A DNA stretch of 64,000 nucleotides from Cruorifilaria tuberocauda. Taxonomy: Eukaryota; Nematoda; Chromadorea; Rhabditida; Onchocercidae. How positions within the stretch are numbered: position 1 is the stretch's first letter; each line of letters begins with the position of its first letter. Both the position numbers and the translations under genes were made by a program. Below the pieces are notes generated by a model, which worked only from the letters and a program-made list of their open reading frames with translations, was not told where the DNA came from and did no database searches. The stretch lies in NCBI GenBank assembly GCA_013365365.1, contig JABVXU010000054.1:162297-226296 (forward strand), given 5' to 3'. Shown here piece after piece: positions 33,864 through 48,418 of this stretch.

Positions 33864-36800
33864 TCAGGAAAAAAAACGTGATAAGCTGAGACCTTCATTT
33901 CTGTTTTCTTCATCTGTATAAAAGCAAATGTAGCAATCACTCAATAGGCGGATCAAATCTGAGTCATTTTCGACGTCGTTCGGTAAATGTCCTTCCTGGT
34001 TGATACAGTCACGAATTCTACGCCAACCAGCATCGCTCAACCAATTTGACACTTTTTCACATAATTTCACCTAAAAAAAAGTAGGTAACTCTGAGAAACA
34101 ACATTTAATGTGCTTGAATTCTTGACAACTGGCAAATTGCTTGCCAAATTTAAAACCTATATCTAAAGAGCCATAAAAGCTAATAATGTAAGAGCTTCAG
34201 TTTCAACTGAACTCTGTATGGGTGAGAGCATTTCCAATGGATCCTTTTTCAACGGTATTAGTACTATCGTTTGTCGAATATGACTACGCCGAAGTAACTC
34301 AAGTATGATAGTCCATCCAATTTGATTAAATATATGAAAGACAGAATAAACGAACCTGTGGAACATTATAACCATCAGAAAGACCCACTCGATCAGCCAT
34401 TGAATCGAAAAATACCCATTTATTGGCATGAAGAGCACGCACGAACGCCACATAATGCGAAGTTTCGATGCAAAGAACAGATGCAAGTTGGAGCTTCTTT
34501 TGTGGTACTTGTGTTCGCCGAGACAGAGATAAAGATGATGATGTCGAAAATGAATTATTGCTAGCCGACAGCTGTTGTGGTTGATGATCCAAGCCGTTGT
34601 GAGTTTGTTCATAACATACACCACAATACGTTACCTAAAATATGAATAATTTGAAAGCGACACTGAATCCTAATAGAAATGGAAACCTAATAAAAAACTC
34701 GAAAATGGATAAAATATAAATAAAATAAACCAAACATTCTATATCAGAATCCAAATTTTTGCTGTAATGTACAAGAACAAAAATCTCCGAAAATCTTCAA
34801 ATTAAGTCACCTCTCCGATGAAAACCTCTCTCGTCAAGAAACATTCAGGACACATCATATCGGCGCGTTTACCACAATTTATACAAGGTCGTTTACCTGA
34901 AAAACATTACCAAAAATAATTAGTTCATTAAAAAAATTCAAAACGATGCTTTTTGATTGAAAATAATCCAATTTTGGTACCAATATGATTTTAAGCAATA
35001 TTTGTAAAGTTGGAACATATAGTAGGAAAACTTCTTCCAGAAGCAACTTGGAAAATAAAAATTCAAAAAAATAGTGATTAGATAGATCAATTCAAAACAT
35101 CTGATTCATTCAAAATATCAAAACAGCTCACCTTCATAAATGAGATGAGTAATATCCACTTCTTGAGATGGAAATATTTTATCAAAAACTTTCTGTTGCC
35201 CATACCGCGGTAACTGAAGAATCAAAATTCTTGGCTCCTGAAACAAAAGTTAACGTCTCTGAAAATCTTTTCCGAAAAAAAGCAATTTCCAAATTCAATG
35301 ATTTCCAGGTTGTCATCAAAATCACCGAGATGTTCATCCAATCGGAAATTGTTATTACTATATAAATTGAAGAATCTCGCTATCATCTCCAAAAAAAGAA
35401 TAATAAGCTACCAATATTACTTAACAGAAATGAACTTACACATGCAAACTGAATGTTAGATGCAAAAAGTGATCTTTCGAGAAGTGTCTGCACACTGATA
35501 AGTCGACGTTGTTCTTCACTCCATAGATCTTCCGTTATTAAAGGACATATATATGCCGGATTTGTTTTGCCATCTGCTATATTCCTAAATGGCTATTTAT
35601 TTCAGCAAAGAATAATATAAAAGACACAAATTTCTAAAATGAGCTATCAAAATTGTAGGTGTGAAAATCATTAAAGGTCAAAACAAGAGAATTGCTCAGA
35701 CCACAAAAGTACCCATCTTAATAAAAAATTTGAATCCATGGTTGAACTTAATAGATAACAATTTTTTTATATTGCATAATTATTTCTAGCATAAAAAAAT
35801 GTGAAACTGTTACCTCATTACGAGAAATGGTTCAACCCGTAATACCATACTGAACAGAGCATTTAACAATTCTTCAGGGTCTTTTTCGTCAGTTGTCAAA
35901 CCTCTCATTTTAGGTAACAATACCTCCAGTAATCGCCGTAATTTTAACACATGATCCGCTCGAACGAAATGAAATCTGTTCAAATCAAATGTATGATATT
36001 CTCGATTGGAATATTAAGAAATATTAAAAATTTAAAGAGCAGTTGAGAATAAAAAAAATAATAAGGACAAACCTTCTCAATGGATAAACAATTTCGGTTT
36101 TCAAGATATCGGTGACTTCCTTATAAACCGAGTCTGTCTTCGTTTCACATCTGCTTTCCAATATGCTAAAAAAATTTATAAATTTATCCAAAAGCCCAAT
36201 TTATTTTGAAAAAAAAAAGATTTAGAAAACAGAAAAAGACAACTGCAAAAGAAGGACACTTCTATATCAGGCGGCTATTGTAAATAATGCATATTTCTTG
36301 CTTGAACTTACAGGGATTCGTGTCACAGCTATAAATACATGGACTAGGTTTATATTTATCCAACATTATTCATAATTTATAATTTAACCTACCTATCAAA
36401 TGCTGAGCACTGCGAAAACATAGCATAAAGGGTCGTATCGAGATAGCAACTATTCCGAAAACCTTGGATTCCTTTCATACGACCAAGCAAATTCTCGATA
36501 TTTTTCACAGGTAAACACGGTCGGACTTCAATACCGCTATCCAAACTTCCGAAATTTGATGACAACACTGAGTAAAAAAAATCTAAGTTTCAAGCCCTCT
36601 GGATAACTTATTTCTTGAAGATTTATAATATAAAAATAATGAAACTTTACAGAAACCCGTGCCTACTTGTTTTTGTTTCATAATTATTGTTGCCTTCAGG
36701 TATATTAGATAGAGCGAAACGATCGTCAGAACGAAGTGCGCAATATGGCACCAAAGCTATTGAATCTGGACTAGCGCTTGCAAAAACACCAGCTTTATAA

Positions 36801-39800
36801 GCATCTTCGAGTTGTACTTTATCCACTGTTCGCCAGTCGTATGGCAAATCTCCTTCCTTCAAAAAAAAGCACTATTTACAACATGAGGAAGATAATAAGT
36901 AATATTTCCGAGCAATATTAATGTTGTTAGGATTTTAACCCATAAAAATTAAGCTTGAAATTCCAATTTCAATTTGACTATGCAATTTCGACTTCGCTAC
37001 ACTAGTTTTTGTACTAATTTTACTCACAATTTCAACGGCAACTAATCGATTGCTTTGGATTGATTCATTATTATTACCGATCCACTTAACAACACCGCAA
37101 CGCAGCTCATTTCGATAAAATATTTCGACACATGATCCTACAAAAATAACGATACCAAATTTTAATATACAGAACCGTACCAATTCAACATCATGCACTC
37201 AGAAAAAACTGAAAAAAGTTCTCCAATCTTCCTTATTTCTAATGGTTATATAAAAGCTTTGTAAATTATTCCGCACTTTCCTTTTATCACTTTAAACAGC
37301 AGTAAATTTGGCCATTGGTAGAATCAGTTGTAACAATAATTTCGAGAGTTTGAAAACAACTACGCAAATATCAGACTGACCAGAAGTAATCAATATGCAT
37401 ATTCCTTTTAAAAATACCTGCAGAATGCACTTTCTAATTCTGTATTTCATTACATTACATTTGGAAGTAAATCCAAGAAGAAAACATAAATTGAAAACAG
37501 AATTTGACATGAGCAGTCTTACCTATAGTAAATTGCGGAAACCTGGACGTCTCCTTATTTTCTTTTTCGTTAACGAAGGATCCTGCTTGCAAAGAAGACA
37601 TATTTTTATGAATTTCTTGCTGCTGCTGTGGTTCAAATGAAGATTGTTGTAATCCAAGGTTTTCAGTATCCAAGGTATTATTTTCCTCATCATCCATATC
37701 AGTTTCTTTCATGCATACCGATAATGGTAATAGACCTGCATGATTTGGCGCACAACGGAACAGCTCAACACATTCAAAATATCCTGTTCCGCCACCTATT
37801 GCTTCATCCTGTGATACCATAAACTTATTATTTCTTCAAAAATGAATAAAAACGGAGATTGAAAACGAAATATGTATGGTAATTTCAATGAATGATCTTC
37901 ACGTAAGATTTACTCTACTTAATTGCGGATTCTTTCTATTCTATGCATCCTAAGTTCATTATCATATCTATGTACACTAAACACATTTCTTTCTCAAAGA
38001 TATTGAGAGATTTCATAAGAATTTTTTTAATTAAGAAGTCCTTCTGAAAAAAATGTTGAACTAAAAACAATTTAACGAAAAATCTGCGAAGATAAAAACT
38101 AGATAGAGAGGCATGTGAAGATATATAACACCTATATATTACACTTTTAAAGCAATCCAAAATCAGTAGTTTTCCTTTTCAGTAAGATGAACTACGCTAG
38201 TTACAGTATAATCCTTAGTTAAATTTTTTGAAAGCATTCTCTCAGAATAATTAGGACAGACCAGCAAAAACCTTTCTGACTGATTTCCATAAAAATACAT
38301 ATGAAGTTACGGCTAAAGTTTATAATATTGGAAAAATTAACTAACAAAATCAACTCCAACGTAAATGTTTGTATGCCCACGCAGATAACCAATCCATCGA
38401 GCCGTTCCTCGGCGCGGTATGCCTAATGCATCGAACCAAACCACACGATCACCTTCCACTAATCCTCCATCATTTGATTTTAACCTTAACTCGGATTAAA
38501 TTCTTTTCTTCTCAACGATTATTTTGCAAAGATTAAACTAAAAATCATTTTTAAATAATTTTAACCGAATCGGGGTGAATCCCTAAACCTAAAAAATTCT
38601 CAAAAACCACCTCCCCATAATTCAATTTCGAAGAATTACAAAACGAGTATGTTAGTCAAGTTTTTTTATCGAATACATCTTGATCTCGAAATATTGATAT
38701 CTCCACAAAATACTCTAACCTTACTGTTTCCACAGCTACCGGGAGTTTTATTGGTCGACTTCCTGATAAATTACGAGACGAGTCCTTCAAGAATGATGTT
38801 CTTGATATTACATTGTCATAAATAGGTTTTTTCGATAATAAAACTTTTTTGCTGATTTCAGTCCTTTCTTCCGATTTATGACCGTGATTATCTATGTTCG
38901 TACAACTAAAAGAGCTTTGATTAATTCAAGAGCTACAAATGTAAAAGCGCAACTTATATATCTGATAAAAAATAACTGTTGTTAGCATCGCCATTATCGC
39001 TTTAATCTCATGATTAAGCCATGGGATAAGGAAGTTAATGAAAATTAGGCCAGCAAAATTCCAGTTAATTATTCAATGGAAAGAGGAGAATACGCACATT
39101 TCATCCATATTATTCAACGGAAATCTGCCCATGGATGATGATGCTGCCGGATAGTTTGATCGTGATACTTTGTTATGATTGCCTACTGCTGGTATGATTT
39201 GTATAGGAACTTCTCGTACCACTGGACGATTGAAAGAAATATTAGTGCTGCTATTGTTACTTTCCAGACGAGTTATAGGAACAATAATATCATCATTCTG
39301 AATTGATGACGTAGAAACAGGGACACTAAGGACTTCGCGTTCTCCCCGTCTGAATCAAAAAAAAATTTATTTTACTTTATTGATTAAGAGCAGAGATATC
39401 CTCAAGAAAATTGTGCCAATGATCTCATAATTTTTTGCGCGGACTACTTATTAAGTAAATTAAATTTGTAAAAATATTAAATTAACAAAAAATCTGAATA
39501 CACTTACCTCAACAATGAATAATCGTCAATATGATGGTCCAAATGCGATGGAAAGCTATAAACAGAGAAAGTTGGGTCTTCATCCAAAATATTTACGTTT
39601 CGAGGATTTCTCAAACGATCACCACTTACCAGAACCGCGCCATTATGAGGGGCAGCAAATAGTCGTCGACCATTGAAAAATCCATCCATATCTCCAACAG
39701 CACTCTTCAAAATCAGACCACAAATGAAAGCCGAGACAAGGTTCTTTCCACATTTCGACTTTCAGCACCATATTTAAATAACCGAAGCTCAAATTAAGTT

Positions 39801-42800
39801 AAGGACTTCATTTTTTATCCTTCTTCTGTTTTTTTATCCCTTTTCTGTTTTTTTATCCCTTTTCTGAATTTCTACTTTACATATGATTTTTCTAGTCTCA
39901 CCTAGCTGTTCTATTACCCCAAATTACACAAATAAAGTATAGTATCATATGCAATTTTGTTTTAATAGAATGAAAAATAAGGATCTCACTGAAGCAGAAA
40001 ATTCTCTTTCAACTCTAGAAATTTCTTCAAGATATAAATATTTAGATAAGCAGAAATAAAGCAATTTCATGGTCCAGAAAAAATTCAATGATCAATTTGC
40101 AGAAGAAATATTGAAAGCTATCGCACCGATGAAATACTGCAGTAAACTAATAACACAACATAAATATACAAAGCATTTGGAATAATAGGGATAGAATGAA
40201 CGGAAGTTCAAATCTAGTGGTGAAGCATCATCATTCTGCTTGCAACTAAACTGGTAGCAAGCAGTCTGGCATTAGAAAATCAATCAGGAAACACACATGC
40301 AACGAATAATGGTCTATTCGAAGTAAATGCACATATAATCCATAAGTGATGTTCAAAAAAAGTTAGAAAATAAGCATCACATTGAAGTTAAATGAAAAAG
40401 TCGTCCACAGTTCTCTCTTCACTTCTCATCGGTTAAATCTCATCTATTATTTTCCACCACTAATACCAGGAATATTTTTGACATTCACCGTTCAGTTTCA
40501 ATATAAATCTAACGAACACAGCTTCACTTCGCTTTTATTTACTATCAAATAAATCAATCAGTTTCAATACCTAAAAACCACTGACAGCAACAATAGTCGA
40601 TTCACTGATATGATGTAAACAGAACGGAAGATGTGCAGTATTACTGCTGGGTAACTCAACCATCAGTTACTTCAGTGTGTCTACTCTACCGACATGGCAC
40701 TTTCCGTTGTGTTGATCACTGATTTCTTTTTCTTTTTTTCTTCTTCCGGGAAATCGTAATAGAAATGATTTTTCATCTTTGGCCAAAAATAAAACAAGTT
40801 TTTATCATCGGAAAGAAGGATTAATTTTTACTGGATGAAAGTATAGAAATAGCTAACATGTAAAAGTAATGGAAAATAAAAATATTTAAAATAAAAATAT
40901 GATTATAAGCGATTTGTCTATAAAAAAATAAAATGGTGAATTAAACGGGATTATTTGGAGTAGTTCTTCTGACTCCGGTGATTAGCTCATACAAAATTTT
41001 ATTGAGATACAATCTATTCCGAACAGTCGAAGAGATTTTGCACTATTTAGAAAGGAAAATTAGATCCAGTTCATTACCAAAAATCACTTTTAATTTAAAA
41101 TTGAAATCCATTGTATTCAAAATTATTAACCGAAGGCCTTTTAGATGAAATTTTGAATAGTGTATTTCCTGAAACTTTTCAGATTCATATTACAGTAATG
41201 AATCAATATTTACAAGACAAAACAGAGAGAGCGAGAGAGAACAGCGAAAAAAGAAGCAGAGAACTAAATTTTCAAATTCTTTACATTTTTATAGGAAACT
41301 AAAACCAGTTTGGAACTGCATTTGTACATTAATTGAACCAGTACAAATTCATAACAATGAATCATTGTTTTTTACGCGACAGTTAATCTGTATATAAAAA
41401 ATCAAAAATCGTATTGAAGTTACGAGACGCATTAAAAAGTGTGATATCAAAGTTTTTAAAATCTCATTAGAAATAGAATGCTTGTATTTTTGGAAACGAG
41501 AGAAAAAATGACATATTACAGAAGTTATCTTAAATTTAAAGTTAAAATGTACGTCTTTACTGTTCTTATCATAATTCGGCATGAGATTCGAAGTGCTTCG
41601 ACATATGTTATAGAGACACGATCACATTTCAGGATCTCAATTTATATCATTTTATTTTTCTTTTTTTGAATTTACAATCTAAAACCATATAATCATAACT
41701 CAATGAACTAAATGCTATTGAGTGCAGTTGCGTTCAATTCTATGGCATGTTCCAAATCTTCTTTCATTCTTTTCATCATTATTCTATTTCGATTAATATT
41801 TCCTTTTATGCTCTAATTCACGTATTTAACAACCAGTATTCGCTATTATTCCACTCACATCAGCTTATCTCTCGCGTCATAAACATTTGAACCACTTGGG
41901 AAAAGAAGTGATAATTCGATGTTAATAATTCATAATTTCAATTCTTCTCTGCCTCCTTAAAACACTAACTGAACATAGTACTTTCTTCGTCCCCAATTGG
42001 TACCTAAGATTTCCTTTATACCGGATTATCGTTTGTAGCATACTGTATACCAAAAAATAAATCCTTACGTCAAGACGTATACCAAATAAGAATCCACTAT
42101 CCGGAACAGGTTCACCAAACCATTCCACCCAACCCGGCTTGAAACATCTTTCAATCGCTCGTCTTTCACCGGTCCCAGATTTGAGCTGTAAATTTTTTAA
42201 ATAAAAATTCTAAATTGATAATTTTTGGAAATTTTAGCAAGTGATAACATTAAAATTGAATGTTAATTTTGAAGAAATCTTAATAAAGATTCGTGATACA
42301 TCCAAAATATAATCTTCTTTAAAATATAAGTGTTAATTAACAATGTTCTTAAGTTACAGAACTCCTATTCATCCAACATAATAAGCTTTTTGGAGCAAAG
42401 TAACAGGCTGATCACTGTCTTGCATAGTTTTATCGAAGAAACCTTCAGACCATTTATTCAATTCACTTCATGATTATCTAGCTATCGATAGTTCCACTTT
42501 TCATTCTTCACCTGTCATCAAACGACTATTTATTTACTAAAAGGTAGGCTACTGTTTCACATCCATATCACAGTGATGGATTAATAAGACTATGTCTGTG
42601 AAAATGGTCTTATATGTCTTAGCACTTATAAATGCAAACCTGCACTATCACACGATCCCCTACACTTAACTGGCTTACAAAATTGAACAAATCGGAATAC
42701 TGATGAAAACGAAATCGAATTTCGATGTCATTGACTGCTTTCAACAATGAAGTCTCAAAATCTGTCAACAAAGCAACCTGAAAACCGCACAACATGAAAA

Positions 42801-44319
42801 AGGTAACACTATTAAAGCCGAAATATGAAGCCTAAGTTTTGTAAAACGACACACGGATTAGCATAACATCGGTTACTACTATAGAATACAGTAAACTAAA
42901 AAAATTAGATGAATGAAAATCAAAGAAACCTTTGCTGTAGATACCCGTAGATAAACATCGGCGAATTCAAGGCATTTCATAAATAAAATGTCTCTATCAG
43001 TTGATTTTTTTATTTCATTATGCAAATCATTGAAGTATTGCAAGGTTAAATCACCTTCTGTTGCGGATCGTAATAAATGACCCCTTTCCACCTAAAAAAA
43101 AACATCCAAATCAGCGAGATGAATTTAAAAAACAAAGAAATAGCACATTTTTGCATCCCTATTAATGATAAGAGAAGCTGGATTTATATGTAAAACTTTT
43201 CTGCAAATGTCAGTAATATATGCTAAGCAAATAAATAAATCCCATTACAAAATAAGAATAATCAGCAATATAAACTACATGAAGTAAGATAAAGTTTACG
43301 TAAAAAATTCATGACTTTATTTAAAAAAAGATTTTTATTATATTCCGGGTCTAAGAATAAATCAAAGTGTTAAATTAATAAGTAAGAGCAATCATATTTC
43401 AAATATATCATCAAACTACTACTCCTCTAAACAAGTATTGAATAAGAAAACCTTGATTTTAGCAGAAAATCGTTTTTGCCTTCGATCATACATCTTACCA
43501 TCACAGTTTTCAAGCAACAGCGAGGTGATTAATGATGTGGTTAGAGCACAGTGCCCAGTAATATCGTCCGTCATTATTTTTGGAATCATTCTCAAAAAAA
43601 TTGCATAATATATAGCACACCAAATTTTATTGTCAAACTTAATAATCCAATATATATTACGCAATTTTCTCAAAGATTCAGAACTTAGTTGCATTCATAA
43701 AGCAGATTTCTAAAGATTAAAGTATAAAAACAATAGATTTATTTAAATCATATAAATAAGTTAGCAAGAAAACAATAATTTAAAGTTTGATTTTTCGCTT
43801 TTTTTTTTCGGAATTCTACATAGTATATAGTAGTTTTAATCCGAAATTCTCCGATTACTTCATGTAACATACTCCCCAGCAATGACAGTCAATATAACGC
43901 TGGTTGAAAGCGATTCTGTTTCAAATTTCCTTCCAACTGATCAGTGTTAATCATTAGCCGGCATCGATATGAGAAAAATTTTTAATTAGAAAATTTCCAC
44001 AAACCTGCAATGATCATCCTGCCATGCGACTGGTAATGATAATGGCTTCCTTAGCAAATCACCAAACGGTATTTTTGGTTCAGTAGTAGATCCAGTAGAA
44101 TGATGCAGTGTATCACTGTAATATTCCTCCAGATTATTATTCAAGTCAAATATTTCATTCTATTCTAAGTTATTAGAAATGGAGTTAATTCAATTATCCC
44201 GAATTAACCCGACCATTTTAATTCAAGAACTCAATCTGCTAAGATGCAATCAAAACTAACTTAGATGGAAACAATTCAGCATTTCGCAGTTGCTTACAAA
44301 ATCTTACACTTCCTTGCAT
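33864..44319 (-). CDS. cyld: CYLD-type deubiquitinase
   Basis: Ubiquitin-specific protease that in animals removes Lys63- and Met1-linked chains and damps NF-kB-type and Wnt signalling. 21 exons, 1112 residues: 44261-44319, 44005-44115, 43452-43590, 42930-43091, 42640-42777, 42069-42185, 39508-39704, 39098-39349, 38720-38905, 38346-38484, 37523-37808, 37028-37137, 36667-36856, 36393-36567, 36073-36165, 35814-35975, 35440-35584, 35132-35237, 34811-34896, 34356-34634, 33864-34070. There are three CAP-Gly-like modules (about 190-275, 455-520, 590-690). In the USP domain: catalytic Cys in GFRNSCYLDTTL (about 736), His in LCIETSHYVAFV (about 1011), Asp in WVFFDSMADR (about 1028). The B-box-like zinc insert is kept (CINC, CPEC, CGVC). 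The start ATG follows a TTTTCAG acceptor, perhaps a trans-splice site. Confidence 0.95.
39705..42068. other. Large CYLD intron 6
   Basis: 2.36-kb intron splitting the first CAP-Gly module. It holds a three-copy pyrimidine repeat (39811-39866) and a more GC-rich patch near 40560-40740 that could be an internal promoter. Translation from the in-frame Met in the next exon (MDGFFNGRRL) would give a shorter protein lacking the N-terminal 240 or so residues; this is speculative. No nested gene was found. Confidence 0.55.
39811..39866. repeat. Three-copy pyrimidine-rich tandem repeat, about 19-bp unit
   Basis: Units of the type TTTTTTATCCCTTTTCTG repeated three times, the first copy slightly diverged (ATCCTTCTTCTG). 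Inside CYLD intron 6, close to the acceptor-side exon. Confidence 0.85.
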
Positions 44320-45171
44320 AAACCTGAAAAGCAGTAAAAATTCCTTCTGCTTTCATGTTTCGGAATATTTACATACTTGCTTAATTACATAAACACTCAA
44401 ACTAGTGATATTTCATGTTTTGAACAAATAATTATATTCGCATGTCAATGTTCAATTAAAAGCCATGTTCGGAACATTAATTTCACTTAGATGCTTGGAA
44501 AAAATTTTTCACTTTTGATTGCTTTCTTTTTCATTTCTTTAGCGTAAAAGCATATCTATTGTAGACTTTATTAACTTGAATTGATATGATAATTTAATGT
44601 TCAATGTTTTACCTATTACAGCGATAACGGAGTTCACTAATTCAACATACTCAAAGCTGAGGGGAAAGAGGAAACGTAGAGAGTTACTCGACGCGGCCCG
44701 TGGAATACTTGCACAATTGGTTGATCAACTGGTTGAACTCTTGTTTTCAAGTTGTTTACTTTTAAGTTTTGTATGTGTAGAGCTTTTTTTACGCTCTCTC
44801 CTCTCCTTCAGACAGTGTTTAGAGGAATTAAGCTTTTTTGAAGAGATTCAGAGGTTGATAAAATTGAGTGACATTATAATAAAGAATGAAAACTGAGTGA
44901 AAATATTGTTGAAATTGATGACGTAGCAGTGAGTGATAGTATTTCTTTCATGGCATGTCACAGGACTGAAGGATTCTCTCAAAAGTGATCTCTGAGGAAT
45001 GTAAAAGGATAATAGTTGAAGAGACAATGAGATAATACGATGCTAAGATGATGTGAAATCTTGATGAGAAATAACATAAGCATTGATGATTTGGTTAATT
45101 AATTGGGATTTAGTTTTCCAAAAGTTCAAAACAATGTTCATTATCCGGATTCTGTTCTAAATATTTTCGGG
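44320..45171. promoter_or_regulatory. Shared divergent promoter region of CYLD and COQ5
   Basis: 852 bases separate the two start codons, which point away from each other, so both promoters lie here. A plus-strand frame at 44597-44896 codes a Leu/Arg-rich stretch (KRKRRELLDAARGILAQLVDQ) but has no recognisable homology. It overlaps the expected promoter and is not called as a gene. Confidence 0.55.
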
Positions 45172-47988
<2,817 letters not shown>

Positions 47989-48418
47989 CAAACTCTTATT
48001 CCTTTTTCTATCCTTCACTGTTTGTTTGTTTATGTACACTTGCGGCATAAATAAAATTTTCTAAATGTGATATGCAGTGCTTATATCTGGTACTTCATAT
48101 ACTACCAACCATTATTTGCAATTGTTCTTATCCGAACAAATTTTTTTAGTGGTTGGAATTTCAAATTTTAGAACCTTTATTACCTTCCAAAAATAAACTT
48201 ATGAATTTGGCGATGTGAGATAACAAATTGCTTGAACAAATTCAAGTAGGTCAGTACTGATTAGGAATATTTTCACAACTTTACGGAGGAATGGATTTTC
48301 TGATAGCTCTGATAGCCATTTCTGATAGCTTATTATTTTCTGTTAATTACCATACTAAGAATTTAAGAAGTGGAAAAGGCATATTCGTTGATCACATGGT
48401 TAGATTGGTTACGGTGAG
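47989..48418. other. Intercistronic region COQ5-POLDIP2
   Basis: 430 bases between the COQ5 stop and the POLDIP2 start, same strand. It contains a poly(A) signal at 48050 and candidate trans-splice acceptors upstream of POLDIP2 (for example TTTCTGATAG near 48325). The spacing is compatible with a nematode operon but longer than the about 100 bp typical of Caenorhabditis. Confidence 0.5.
48050..48055 (+). terminator. Probable COQ5 poly(A) signal
   Basis: AATAAA 62 bases after the COQ5 stop codon, in a T-rich context. Confidence 0.65.

Noticed and set aside
34163..34624. 153-codon minus-strand frame at the CYLD 3' end
   Set aside because: Shadow of the CYLD exon 34356-34634 in another frame, extended through the following intron; the true frame carries the catalytic ETSHYVAFV and FDSMADR motifs.
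30728..40720. Similar motif TGGCACTTTTCCGCTGT near 30730 and TGGCACTTTCCGTTGT near 40694
   Set aside because: Short, imperfect, and in unrelated contexts; not enough to claim a shared regulatory element.
44597..44896. 99-codon plus-strand frame between CYLD and COQ5
   Set aside because: No recognisable family, Leu/Ser/Phe-rich, overlaps the expected divergent promoter and has no splice partners.
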